Source of the DNA: Candidatus Altimarinota bacterium
Lineage (GTDB): Bacteria; Patescibacteriota; Gracilibacteria; BD1-5; UBA2023
DNA: 64,000 bases
Assembly: GCA_024709505.1 (NCBI GenBank)
Contig: JANJWP010000027.1
Span: 1 to 64,000, forward strand
Direction: 5' to 3'
The notes below the pieces were generated by a model. It had not been told where the DNA came from. It saw only the letters and a program-made list of their open reading frames with translations, and did no database searches. Numbering within the stretch: position 1 is the stretch's first letter; each line of letters begins with the position of its first letter. The position numbers and the translations under genes are program-made. This document shows positions 41,277 through 51,585 of the stretch, piece by piece.

Positions 41277-43016
41277 TTATTTTCGACGGTCCCTTCCGAA
41301 TTTTTCACGGATGCGTTTGGCCTCGGCCTTTCCAAGCTTCTCTTCCAGAACCAAATCGAGTTCTCCCTCGTCGTTCCAGAGGGAAACGTCATACGATATC
41401 CCCCGGTCTTTCTTAAGTCGGTAATCGGCATAATTCCCATAGGACAACGTCAATTCACCGTCTTCAACAATCCAAAGGTGTGACGCGACTTTGTTGACGA
41501 AATAGCGGTCGTGCGAAATGAAAATGATCGACCCCGGATATTCGCGCAGCGCCTTTTCGAGCGATTCGCGGGAATCGTAGTCGAGATGGTTGGTCGGTTC
41601 GTCCAAAACGAGAAGGTTCGAGGGGCGGAGTCCGATCATGGAAAACAATATCTTCGAAACCTGTCCTCCGGAAAAATCCCGGACCTTCCGATCGACGTCC
41701 CCGTACGCGAAACCGTAGTTCCCCAACACCGACGCGAGCCTTTCGCGAGTGAACGCGAATCCGGCTTTTTCAAAATTGGCGAATACCGTCGAATCAAGGT
41801 CGAGTTCTTCGTGCATTTGGGAATAATAGGCCACGTCAAGCCCCTTGTTTTTGGAAAAATAGCCGTCAAGGAGGGGGATGTCACCCAACAGGGTTTTGAC
41901 CAGGGTTGACTTTCCCACTCCGTTTTCGCCCACAATTCCCACTCGCATCTTTTCGTACATGACGATCTCGCTCACGAAAAAGAGGGGGTCTTTTCGTCCG
42001 ATGAACGCTTCTTTAAGCTCGAGAATCTTTTCACCCGGACGTTCGGAAAATTCGAAACGGAATTTCGGGCGTTCCGGAATGAAAGGTTTTTCCGGCTCCT
42101 CGAGCCGTTCGAGCATCTTTTCGCGACTCTTGGCAAAGCCCGCGCGCGAACCGGCGCGGAAGCGGTTGATGAGCGCTTTTTCGGACTTGATCAGTTCCGC
42201 GTGTCGCTCGTATTCTTCCAAAAGCCGCTCTTCCCGCTTGCGTTTTTCGAAGACGTAATCGGAATAGTTGCCCACGTATTCGACGATCGGACGTCCTTTA
42301 ACGACGTCGTAAACCTTGGTACAGGTCGCGTCGAGGAATTCGCGGTCGTGCGAAATGATGAGGTATCCGCCCTTCCACGTTTCCTGAAGGTATTTTTCCA
42401 ACCATTCGACGCTCCCCATGTCGATGAAGTTCGTCGGTTCGTCCAAAAGGAGGAAATCGGGTTTGAGGAGCAGAATTTTCGCGAGGGCGATTTTGGTTCG
42501 CTGACCTCCGGAAACCTCTTTAAGCTTGGAATGAAGAAGCGGAAATATGCCGATCCCCCGAGCGACGCGGTCGATTTCGCGCTCGTAGTCGTAGCCTCAG
42601 ACGGCCTTGAAACGCTCGATCGCTTCGGCGTAACGTTCGACGCCGCCTCCGTCGTTCATTCCGGCTTCGGCGGAATCGAGCTCGGTTTCGGCTTCCAAAA
42701 CCTGGGGAAAGGCGTTGCGAAGCTCTTCGAAGACGGTTTTTTCTTCGAAGTCGAAGTGGATTTGCGCCAAATACCCGAGCGTGAGGCCTCCGGTGTTATC
42801 GACCGAGCCTTCGAAGCGCCCCATGAACTTTTCGCCCTCTTCGTCGGCCAAGGTCCTCTCTCCGGTAACGACCTTCATGAAGGTCGTTTTTCCCGCTCCG
42901 TTGCCTCATACGACGGCGATTCGGTCGTCGTGATTAATGATGAGCGAAACGTCCCGCATGAGAATTTCTCATCCGGGAAGCTCGTAACGCTGTATTTTGA
43001 CGTTCAGATGCCGCAT
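41277..43016 (-). CDS. ABC-F family ATPase
   Basis: A 579-residue protein with two ABC ATPase domains and no membrane segments. Domain 1: GGNGAGKTTFMK Walker A (first G is TGA at 42906) and VSGGQRTKIALAKILLLKPDFLLLDEPTN, split in outline. Domain 2: GENGVGKSTLVK, FSGGQVSKILFSM and LLVLDEPTNHLDYDS, with a linker between. Other TGA: 42597, 42969. ABC-F proteins bind the ribosome E site; members act in elongation rescue or antibiotic protection. Uup/EttA/ABC-F subtype is not assigned. Start at MRHLNVKIQ. Confidence 0.9.
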
Positions 43017-43103
43017 GGCGGGGATAATATTCCGAGCGGGGATTTTTGCAATTTGCGTTCGCCCGCAATGGGAATATACTCGCCCTTCCGTTTCTTTTTC
43101 CTT

Positions 43104-43886
43104 ATGACGAAAGCCAAGCGCCAAAGCGGCATCATCATTAAGACTCCCGAACAAATCGAGGGAATCAGGAAGTCTTCCAAACTTGCTGCCGCGACCCTCG
43201 ACATGATTGCCGGCTATATCAAGCCCGGAATCACTACCGAAGAACTCGACAACGTCTGCAACGCCTTCATTCTTAAGAACGGCGGGGTTTCCGCCTGCAT
43301 CGGCTACAACGGATACCCAAAATTCACCTGCATATCGATAGGCGACGTGGTTTGCCACGGAATCCCGAACGGAAAAACCATCCTTAAAGACGGGGACATC
43401 GTCAACGTTGACGTCACCACCATCGTAGACGGATACTTCGGCGACACTTCCCGCACCTATTTGGTAGGGAACGTTTCTCCCGGGGCGAAAAAGCTCGTTG
43501 ACACGGCCAAAAAATGCCTCGACATCGGGATCTCGGAAGTCCGCCCCGGAAACCGTTTCGGAAACATCGGATACGCCATTGCGAATTACGCCGAGAAACT
43601 CGGGTACGGGGTCGTGCGCGAATATACCGGACACGGAACGGGCATCCATTTTCACGAAGAACCCTACGTCGTCCATAAGGCCCCCAAGGATTCGGGGGCA
43701 AAAATGGAACCGGGCATGATCTTCACCATCGAGCCGATGATCAACCTCGGCACCCACAAAACCAAACTCCTTCCCGACGGATGGACGGTAAAAACGCAGG
43801 ACGGGAAGATTTCCGCCCAATTCGAACATACCCTTCTCGTGACCGAAGATGGGTGCGAGATATTGACGACGACAGAAACGGAATAA
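43104..43886 (+). CDS. map: Methionine aminopeptidase type I
   Basis: A 260-residue metalloenzyme that removes initiator methionine. Metal ligands are in place: Asp in VNVDVT, Asp in FGDTSRTY, His in YTGHGTGIHFHEEPYV, Glu in FTIEPMINLG and Glu in QFEHTLL. The substrate-pocket Cys is seen in VVCHGIPN. A TATACT box ends 23 nt before the ATG and the short leader is pyrimidine-rich. No TGA. It diverges from the ABC-F gene and ends at a terminator. Confidence 0.95.
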   Translation: MTKAKRQSGIIIKTPEQIEGIRKSSKLAAATLDMIAGYIKPGITTEELDNVCNAFILKNGGVSACIGYNGYPKFTCISIGDVVCHGIPNGKTILKDGDIVNVDVTTIVDGYFGDTSRTYLVGNVSPGAKKLVDTAKKCLDIGISEVRPGNRFGNIGYAIANYAEKLGYGVVREYTGHGTGIHFHEEPYVVHKAPKDSGAKMEPGMIFTIEPMINLGTHKTKLLPDGWTVKTQDGKISAQFEHTLLVTEDGCEILTTTETE

Positions 43887-43889
43887 GGA

Positions 43890-43916
43890 AAACCCCCGCT
43901 TTTCGCGGGGGTTTTC
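43890..43916. terminator. Terminator between map and convergent small genes
   Basis: AAAACCCCCGC pairs with GCGGGGGTTTT around a short TTTTC loop; Ts on the right and As on the left allow use from both sides. Confidence 0.85.
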
Positions 43917-43953
43917 CGTTCGCCTCCTTTCCAACGAACGGGATTTTCCAAAA

Positions 43954-44292
43954 TTAACGCGGATTCTTTTTCCACTCGAGACAGCCAATTTCTTCGATTT
44001 TCCGGAGAATCTCGGGGACCGACGGATGATCTTCGAAGAGGGTTTGGAGAACGAGCGAAATGAGGTTCCAGGTTTCCGGAGACCGGGGTTTCGAAAGCCA
44101 TTTCTCCAACCGGTCTTTCGAAAGTCCTTTCGCCGAGCGCGTAAGCAGTTCGAGCGTCAAATCCTGGATTTCAGCCTTGGCGGCCATGTTGACGGAGACC
44201 AAGAGACTGTGGCGGACGGCCCAATTCCAGGTCTTTTTGCGCCGCGCGATTTCCCTCTCTTCGCGCGGATTTCTTCTTGCCGGAGCATTCAT
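43954..44292 (-). CDS. Hypothetical helical protein, paralog of the upstream small gene
   Basis: A 112-residue helical protein ending in TAA. Its C-terminal half (ETWNLISLVLQTLFEDHPSV, PEILRKIEEIGCLEW) aligns in outline with the C-terminal half of the adjacent 44312-44557 product (EWNVFGIAARVVLIRHPAYS, VLQIVQEMGG). A GGAAGG ribosome binding site lies 7 nt before the ATG. Likely a tandem duplication. Function unknown. Confidence 0.6.
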   Translation of the reverse strand: MNAPARRNPREEREIARRKKTWNWAVRHSLLVSVNMAAKAEIQDLTLELLTRSAKGLSKDRLEKWLSKPRSPETWNLISLVLQTLFEDHPSVPEILRKIEEIGCLEWKKNPR

Positions 44293-44311
44293 GGATTGCT
44301 TCCTTCCCGGT

Positions 44312-44557
44312 TCAGTATCCGCCCATTTCCTGGACGATTTGCAGTACCGCCGAATACGCGGGATGACGGATCAATACGACGCGGGCGGCAATCCCGAAGA
44401 CGTTCCACTCCGCGCGGGTCCATTTTTCCTTGCGCATTTCGGCAAGGCGCATCTTGAGAACGTCGTCGTCGCCAGCCCTGATGGATTCAAGGTACGTGTT
44501 GACCCGGGGGACGCATGCCGTATCGATCTCGACAAGCGGGATTTCTTTATTGCCCAT
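44312..44557 (-). CDS. Small hypothetical protein whose natural end is a TGA codon
   Basis: An 81-residue helical protein starting MGNKEIPLVEID, with a strong AAAGGAGG ribosome binding site. Homology with its neighbour ends near QEMGGY, followed by TGA at 44312-44314. In code 25 this TGA is Gly and the next in-frame TAG is not until 43664, after passing through the paralog and the terminator into the antisense of map. The TGA is followed by the ribosome binding site and start of the next gene, so it looks like the true end. Sequencing error, pseudogenisation or a recently transferred standard-code gene could explain it. End coordinate is therefore uncertain. Confidence 0.5.
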   Translation of the reverse strand: MGNKEIPLVEIDTACVPRVNTYLESIRAGDDDVLKMRLAEMRKEKWTRAEWNVFGIAARVVLIRHPAYSAVLQIVQEMGGY

Positions 44558-44647
44558 GGGGGCCTCCTTTCGGTTTTGGTTTGATGGCGCAAAAATCGCG
44601 ACGGTGGGTTTATACCGTCGCGATTTGAATTGTCAACTAAACGGCGG

Positions 44648-46087
44648 TTATCCGAGCCGTTTTTTCAGCATTTCGGTAAACATTTTCGGATTCCCCTGCC
44701 CCTTCGAAGCCTTCATGCAGGATCCGACCAAAAAGCCGAAAAGCTGGATTTTTCCAGCCTGATATTCGGCGACTTGCGCGGCAAATTCGGTGATTACCTG
44801 TTCCACTACGGCTTCGAGAGCGCTCGAATCGTTGACCTGGCGAAGGCCGAGACGATCGACGATTTCGTCGGTCGAACCGCCGTTTTCAAAGAGTTCTTCG
44901 ACGACCGTTTTCGAATTGGTCGAAGAAAGTTCGTCGCCGTTCACAAGCGCGATTACCCGGGCGAGCTCCGCCGCCGGAACGTCGGCGAAAGTTTTAATAT
45001 CACCGAAAACCGAGTTGTTATTGTATTCTTGAATGATCGCGAAAAGCACCGTCGTCACGTACGAACACGATTTCTTGGCGTCTCCGGTAAGCCGGACGAG
45101 TTCCTCGTAATAATCGGAAAGCGTCCGTTCGTTCGAAAGGATGCGCGCGTCGTCCTCCCCGAGTCCGAATTCGTTCAAATATTTTCGGCGTCGGTCCATC
45201 GGCAGCTCCTTTACCGCGCGTTCGAGCACGTATTCTTTCGATACGACCAAGGGCGGAAGGTCGGGTTCCGGAAAATACCGGTAGTCCATGGCGTCTTCCT
45301 TGGAACGCTGCGAACGCGATTCGCCGTGTTCGTCGTCCCATCCGCGGGTTTCCTGCGTTATGCGTCCGCCCGATTCGACGATTTCGATTTGGCGGGCGAA
45401 TTCATGGTCGATGGCGCGACCGATGGCCGAAAACGAGTTAAGGTTTTTGAGTTCGACGCGGTTGTTGAGCTCGCTCGACCCAACCGGGCGGATGGAGATG
45501 TTCACGTCGCAACGGAGCTGCCCCTTTTCCATGTCGGCATCGGAAGCCCCGCACCACCGCATGATTTTTTGGAGTTCTTCGAGATAGGCAACGACGTCGG
45601 CTTTGGAGCGGAAATCCGGTTCGGTAACGATTTCCATAAGCGGCGACCCGGCGCGGTTGTAGTCGAGAAGGGTGCTCGATCCGGCATGGACGAGTTTTCC
45701 GGCGTCGTTTTCGATGTGCATCCGGTGGATGCGGAAGGTTTTTTCAACGCCTTCGACCATCGTTTTCACTTCGCCATGTTCGGCGATGGGATGGAACAGC
45801 TGGGTAATCTGGAACCCTGCCGGAAGATCCGGGTAAAAATAGGATTTCCGGTCAAATTTGGAAACTTCGTTGACGGTCATGCGCATCGCGTTGGAAGCGC
45901 GGACGGCCAAATCCACGATCTTGTCGTTCAAAACGGGAAGCATGCCCGGAAAACCCATGCAGACTCCGCAGACGTTTTCGTTCGGTTCCTCCGCAAGCGC
46001 AACGGCATTGCGGCAGGAACAAAACATTTTCGTTGCGGATTTTACGCGGACGTGGGTCTCAAGGCCCATGACGATTTCGTATTTCAT
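44648..46087 (-). CDS. gatB: Aspartyl/glutamyl-tRNA(Asn/Gln) amidotransferase subunit B
   Basis: A 479-residue subunit of GatCAB, which amidates misacylated Glu-tRNA(Gln)/Asp-tRNA(Asn). Motifs: YEIVMGLETHVRVKSATKMFCSC, Cys pair CGVCMGFPGMLPVLN, HIENDAGKLVH, DYNRAGSPLMEIVTEPD and RCDVNISIRP. The C-terminal YqeY-like domain is intact. No TGA. Start at MKYEIV; an in-frame extension upstream to 46222 is antisense to the protease gene and not supported. gatA and gatC are not in the window. Confidence 0.96.
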   Translation of the reverse strand: MKYEIVMGLETHVRVKSATKMFCSCRNAVALAEEPNENVCGVCMGFPGMLPVLNDKIVDLAVRASNAMRMTVNEVSKFDRKSYFYPDLPAGFQITQLFHPIAEHGEVKTMVEGVEKTFRIHRMHIENDAGKLVHAGSSTLLDYNRAGSPLMEIVTEPDFRSKADVVAYLEELQKIMRWCGASDADMEKGQLRCDVNISIRPVGSSELNNRVELKNLNSFSAIGRAIDHEFARQIEIVESGGRITQETRGWDDEHGESRSQRSKEDAMDYRYFPEPDLPPLVVSKEYVLERAVKELPMDRRRKYLNEFGLGEDDARILSNERTLSDYYEELVRLTGDAKKSCSYVTTVLFAIIQEYNNNSVFGDIKTFADVPAAELARVIALVNGDELSSTNSKTVVEELFENGGSTDEIVDRLGLRQVNDSSALEAVVEQVITEFAAQVAEYQAGKIQLFGFLVGSCMKASKGQGNPKMFTEMLKKRLG

Positions 46088-46188
46088 ATGGCGGTCAGCA
46101 AAAGAACGGGAGGGATTGTATCGAGTTTGTTGCAAAACGGAAGCCTTTGTGATGGAATAATGGGGATATTGCCGTAACCTCATCCGGT

Positions 46189-49100
46189 ATGCCGTTTTTC
46201 CAAAAACGATTCGTCGCCTCATTTACCGTCGCGGCCCTTTTGGCGCAAGCCTTCCTTCCAGTTTCCGCATGGGCCGAACGGACGCCGAAAGTCCCGCAAA
46301 AAAATGCCGGGCAATCCGCAAGCGTTTCGCTTGAAAAGGCGCCCGAGGTTTTGAAATCGCGTCTCGCGAAACAGGCGGAATCATTCAAGAAATCCGGAAA
46401 AACGGCAAAATATGCCGAAACCAAAATCCGTTGGAGCGACGAAGCCGAACGGCCTTCGCAAATCCGGGGGCTTTCGCTGAAGGCTTCAAAAAATCCCGTC
46501 TCCGACATCGAGGCGGTCTTAAGCGATCTCTCCCCTCTCTACGGAGCGGATTCCGGCAAATCGAAACCGGTCCTTACCCTTTCGGAAATCCGGGTTTCCG
46601 AAAGGACCGGGGAGCGCCACGTGCGAATCGCCCAAAGCCATTCTGGCATCGAGATTCTCGGCGGAGAACTCATCGGACACGTGGATGAAAACGGAAAGCT
46701 CTATCAGATTGACGGAAAATACCGTCCGGATTTGAAGGTTTCGACCACCGAAAAAATTTCGGCCGCCAAGGCGCTCGAAACCGCCCAAAAACGCTATGGA
46801 GCAAAAAATCGCCTCAATCTCTCCGTTCCCAAGAAGGCCATTCTCCCCCAAGGTTCGCAAGGCCGGCTCATCTGGCAGTACGAGGCATCCTTCGAAGACG
46901 AAAAGAAGGGGCTTTCGCGCAGGGCGTTCCAAATCGATGCCGAAACCGGAAAAACCATCCGCGAATTCGAAACCCTCAAAAGCACCAATCCCGCTAATGT
47001 CACGGGAAACCTTCTCGAAGGGGAAGGGGGCGTTTCGGTTTCCCTTTCGGGAACCTATTACACCGGGAATCCTTCTGGATACTACCTTTGGGATCCTTAT
47101 GATCGAAAAACTTCCGTCATCAACTATTCGAGCAATTCGGGAGCTTACGTTGACGCCGATTGGTACGCCATGCGTCCAACCGCGAATTGGGGAACCTCCG
47201 ACCGCCACGAAATCTCGGCCGCTTACAACGCCCAAAAGACCCTCGATTTTTTCAAACCCTACGGATTCACCGTTGACGACATCGCCTTTCAGGACGTCAA
47301 CCAAAACGAACTCCCCTTCATCGTCCATTACGGAACCGGCGTGAACAACGCGTTTTGGTATCCGGGAGTCGGATTCTATTTCGGCGATGGGGACGGAGTG
47401 AATTTTTCTGGGTTCGCGGCGCTCGACGTCGTGGCCCATGAATTTGGCCACGCATGGACCGAAAACACTTCCAACCTCATCTACTTGGACGAACCCGGAG
47501 CGCTCAACGAATCGTTTTCCGACATCGTCTGAGCCACCGTGGAACTCATGGTTCAACCCGATGGGCGTTCAACATACCCTTCAAGCACCGCCGGACAATC
47601 CGACTGGCTCATGGGCGAAGACATCATGCGGCTTCCCGGAGCATCCCAAGAAGCCCTCCGCGACTTGCGCAACCCCGCCAACCCGGAAACCGTGGGGGCA
47701 TGGGGGGCGCAACCCACCCGTTACCGCGGAACCCACTGGTACTTTTGAAATTCCGATAACGGGGGCGTCCACCAGAACAGCGGCGTACAAAACTTTTTCT
47801 ACTACCTTCTCGCCGAAGGCGGAAGCGGGGAAAACGACGGACTCCTCTACAGCGTGGACGGAATCGGGCTCGACTCGGCCTTCGACGTCGCTTTCGAAAC
47901 CAACTCGCACTTCCTTCCCTCCGACGCGAGCCATTCCGATGCCCGGCAGGCATGGATTGACGCGGCGAACTCCCTTGATTCCAATTACGTCGCTTCGGTC
48001 GAAGCCGCTTGGGACGCGGTAGGCGTCTATGCCGAAACCCAATATCCGGCCTTCATTACCGCCGACGAAAGCTTTGAAAACGGAACCTCCCTCCCCTCGG
48101 GGTGGACCACCGGAGCCGGAACCGGAGCGTGGACGGTCGTAACTTCCACCGGTGCCGTCGGAAGCAATTCGCTCCAATCGCCTGCGATTTCCGATTCGCA
48201 GAGCGCTTCGGTAAGCCTTGCCGCCGAAACTTCGACCGGATACCTCACCTTCTTCGCGAGAACTTCGACCGAAGCGATTTTCGACGAACTCCGCCTCTAT
48301 GTGGACGGATCGCTTTTCGCCGATTTTTCCGGAGAACGTTCGTGGACCCCTTACGCCTATCCGATAAACGCGGGCAACCATACCTTCGAATGGCGCTACG
48401 TAAAAGATTCGAGCGTGAGTTCCGGACTCGACCAGGTAGGAATTGACGCCGTCCACGTGGAATCGCTCACGGGAACGGTTTCGGTCGTTTCGGCCACCGG
48501 AGAAAACGGCATCCATTCCAAAAACGGGCTCTCCGCCGTTCTCCAAATGGGAGGAAGCGGAACCTACGCGTTCGAAAACTCGCTCGGCAAAATTTCCCGT
48601 GGAACGGGAAGCGGAAGCGTGAGCGTTCCTCTTTCGACCGCCGTCGAAGGAACCGGATCGGTACGCTTCCAATACCGCAACGACCGAAGCTTCGTTTCCT
48701 CCATCATGGAGGCGTCGTTCTTCGTTGACGCAACCGCCCCTTCGACGGTTTCAGTCTTGGTTCCGGCAGCGTCTTCCGGCGCTTCCGTGAACGTTTCGTG
48801 GACGGCTTCGACCGATACCGGATCATCGCTGAAGGCTTCCCCCTATTTCTATGAAGTCGCCTCCGATTCTGGATTTTCTTCGGTAACCCAAAGCGGTACC
48901 GCTTCGGCAACCGGAACGACGCTCGCCCTATCCGATGGAATCCACTACGTCCGCGTAACGTCGTTCGATAAAGCCGGAAACTCTTCGATTTCCGCCACCG
49001 CCTCAGTAAACGTCGATACCCAGGCTCCGAACGCCCCCTCGACCGTAACGGTCAATAATGGGAACGTCGTCGTTTCCGGACAGGAAACTTCCGTTCCAGT

Positions 49101-51396
49101 AAGCGCCGTTTTCGAAGCTTCCGAAGTCGGCGGAACCGCCCATTTCCGCCTGTACTCCGGAACCGGACTCTCCGTGCAGGCGTCCGCCGGAATCGATTCG
49201 TCCGGATTCGCCCTTGCAAACGCGAACCTCTCTTCCCTTCCCGACGGAATCCTCTCCTACGAAGTCCATGCCGCCGATCCGGTGGGCAATTCCGGAGCCG
49301 TAGCCCTCGGGACGTTCGGAAAATCGGTGCTCCCAAGCGATGGAAACGTCGTTTTCGCGAGCGGTTCGCACGTTTCTTCGACCCAAGTTACGCTCTCCGT
49401 TTCGGCGAATAAGAACGTCGATTTCGAAATCACGGGCGACCTTGCGTCGAGCGTTACCGGAAGCGTTTCCGCCGGATCTTCGATTGACGTTTCGGTCGAA
49501 CTTTCGGCCGGCGAAGGAAACAAGACCGTCATGACCACTTTTACCGACGAAGCTTCCGCAACCAGCGTGGCATCGGCGACGGCCTTCCTCGATTTGAACG
49601 CCCCCTCGTCGTCCATCGCTTCGCATTCGGACGGGCAGCACGTAACCGGAAACCAAATCGTCCTTACCGGTTCGGCAAGCGACGCGGGCGGAATCGTTTC
49701 GCTGACCTTAAATGGAACATCGCTCCCCGCTGCCAACGGCAACTGGTCGAGAACCCTTCCGCTCGATCCGGGCTCCAATTCGTTCGTCCTCGAAGCGACC
49801 GACCACGTGGGACGCGTTTCGACGGCAAGCGTTTCGGTCATCCGCGTTCCGGTCGTTTCCCATCTCGCCGTCACTTCGGGACAGGGGGAGATTACCGCCA
49901 CCTTCGTTTCCGACATCTTCGCGCTTGGAGAAATCGAATATTCCACCGACCTTTCCTTCTCGAGCGGAGCGGTAGGTTCGATGAGCGGAACTTCGCATTC
50001 GATTTCGGTCTCGAACCTCCAAAGCGATACTGTGTATTACGTTCGGGCCAAGGCCTCCGTTGAAGGAATTTCGGGACAACCCAGTTCGTCGGTCGGCATA
50101 AAAACGCCCCTGGTCGTCAATTCCGCCGAATACGGCGACGACGTTTCCGCAACCGGTTCGCTCGTATTTTCGGAGGCGACTTCGACGGGAGTGACGTTCG
50201 GAAGCGCGAGCGGTTCGGTTACCGTTTACGGTGACGACGGACAGGATTCCGTCACGTTCCCCTTGGACGGACTCTCTATTTCAACGACGGGATGGGACGG
50301 AGGTTTTTCGGGACCACGAACCGCTTCAGTCAGCGGATCGATCAGCGACGCGGGATATTCGCAAACCGGCGCGGTCTACGCCATCGGCCACGCCTCCTCG
50401 CGCCTTTCGTTCAGCGGTGCGACCGCGATCGTCCGGATCAACGTCGGACTCGCGCTCGAGGGACGAACGCTTCGCGTTTACCATTCCGACGACGGCATCT
50501 CATTCGAATTGGCGGCAAATTGTCAGGTAACCTCGGGAGTTTGCGAGTTCCAGGCTTCACGCTTCTCGTACTACGGTTTTGCCGTCGCGAGCGATTCGAC
50601 GCCGGACGCATTCTCTTTCACTCCCAAGTACGACGTCGAACTTGCCTCGAGCGTCGATTCTGATCCGGTCACCCTCACGGGATTCAACGTTCCGACCCAA
50701 ATTTCCATCGTCGGCGGAACTTATTCGGTCAACAACGGATCGTTCGTTTCGACGACCGGAAACGTTTCTGCCGGAGACAGCGTGAAAATCCGCCTCGTTT
50801 CTTCTTCAACCGCTTACGCGACCTCTTCGGCGACGCTTACCGCCTGAGGAACGAGTTCAACCTTCACGGTGCGCACTAAGAACGTCGCCGCCCCTTCCGG
50901 AGGAGGAGGCGGTGGCGGTAGCGGCGGCGGAAGTTCGTCATCTTCGGTTTCGTCTTCAGGGAACGCGCCATCCGGAACCGTTTCGCAAAATGTCTCCGGG
51001 CAAACTGCCGTTTCCCAAGCGGGCCGAAAAAGGAACCTCGTCGCGTCGAAAAACCCCTACCAGACCGTCGCGGAAATCGCCAAGGCCGAATCGCTTCTCA
51101 AACTCGGTAAAAACGCCACGTCCAAAAACCTTCCGGCGGGCATCAAACCGCGAATCGACCGTACGGTTACCGAACGGATCGTGACGAATCTCAAGCTCGA
51201 AACGAAAAAGACCGGGGCGGAAAAAGCGAATTCGCTCGACCGTGCATCAGCCGTGGTTGCCAAATATGCCAAATCGCTCAAGGCCGGCGGGGAAAAAGCC
51301 GTATGGACCTATGTCGCCGAGAGCCTCAAAGCGAAAGCCGACGAACTCCGCAAGCCCCCGAGAAAGAAAAATGTCGTCACGCGCAAAACCCCTTAG
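46189..51396 (+). CDS. Giant secreted M4-family (thermolysin-like) metalloprotease with Ig-like repeats
   Basis: A 1735-residue protein read through TGA at 47530, 47746 and 50845. Signal peptide residues 1-29 (ending SAWAE), propeptide with FTP/PepSY-like part (SHSGIEILGGELIGHVDENGKLY), then the catalytic domain: zinc ligands His417 and His421 in VAHEFGHAWT with catalytic Glu418, third ligand about Glu441 in GALNESFSDIVG, and GGVHQNSGV as in thermolysin. About 800 residues of Ig/fibronectin-like beta domains follow (several DxxAPS starts), then a Gly/Ser linker and a basic C-terminus. Likely a surface or secreted protease with adhesive repeats. Probably a single-gene unit. Confidence 0.9.
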
Positions 51397-51426
51397 GAAA
51401 AACGGATAAAAAGTCGCAAGTTCCGC

Positions 51427-51453
51427 TTGCGTATCGAGAAATCCGCATATAAT
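51427..51453 (+). promoter_or_regulatory. Promoter upstream of rpsB
   Basis: TTGCGT at 51427-51432, about 15-nt spacer, perfect TATAAT at 51448-51453. Initiation near 51460 would place the next hairpin at the very 5' end of the transcript. Confidence 0.55.
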
Positions 51454-51456
51454 TCC

Positions 51457-51498
51457 CCCGGTTTCCCTTCGGAACAAGAAGCGGAGACCGGGTTTTTT
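51457..51498 (+). terminator. Terminator after the protease gene, or attenuator in the rpsB leader
   Basis: CCCGGTTTCC pairs with GGAGACCGGG (one G-U) around about 16 nt, then six T. It is 60 bp after the protease stop and downstream of a TATAAT box, so it may end the protease message or attenuate rpsB. Confidence 0.75.
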
Positions 51499-51585
51499 CG
51501 ACGTTAACGGCGCGTCCTGATGCGGATTTCCGCATTCCTCACGCCGGTCGCCAAACCCTTTTAAGGATTATCTTTTTTTCTTTTT
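51499..51585 (+). promoter_or_regulatory. Possible rpsB leader stem-loop
   Basis: ATGCGG/CCGCAT (51520-51535) forms a perfect stem capped by ATTT, nested in a GGCG..ACGCC outer stem (about 51509-51545). The following stretch to the ATG is T-rich without a Shine-Dalgarno. A nested stem at this place fits autoregulation by S2, as known for rpsB leaders in other bacteria; here it is inferred only. Confidence 0.4.

Noticed and set aside
42201-43886. 561-codon ORF ending with map
   Set aside because: The first 301 codons are antisense to the ABC-F gene; map proper starts at 43104 where the family begins and a promoter is present.
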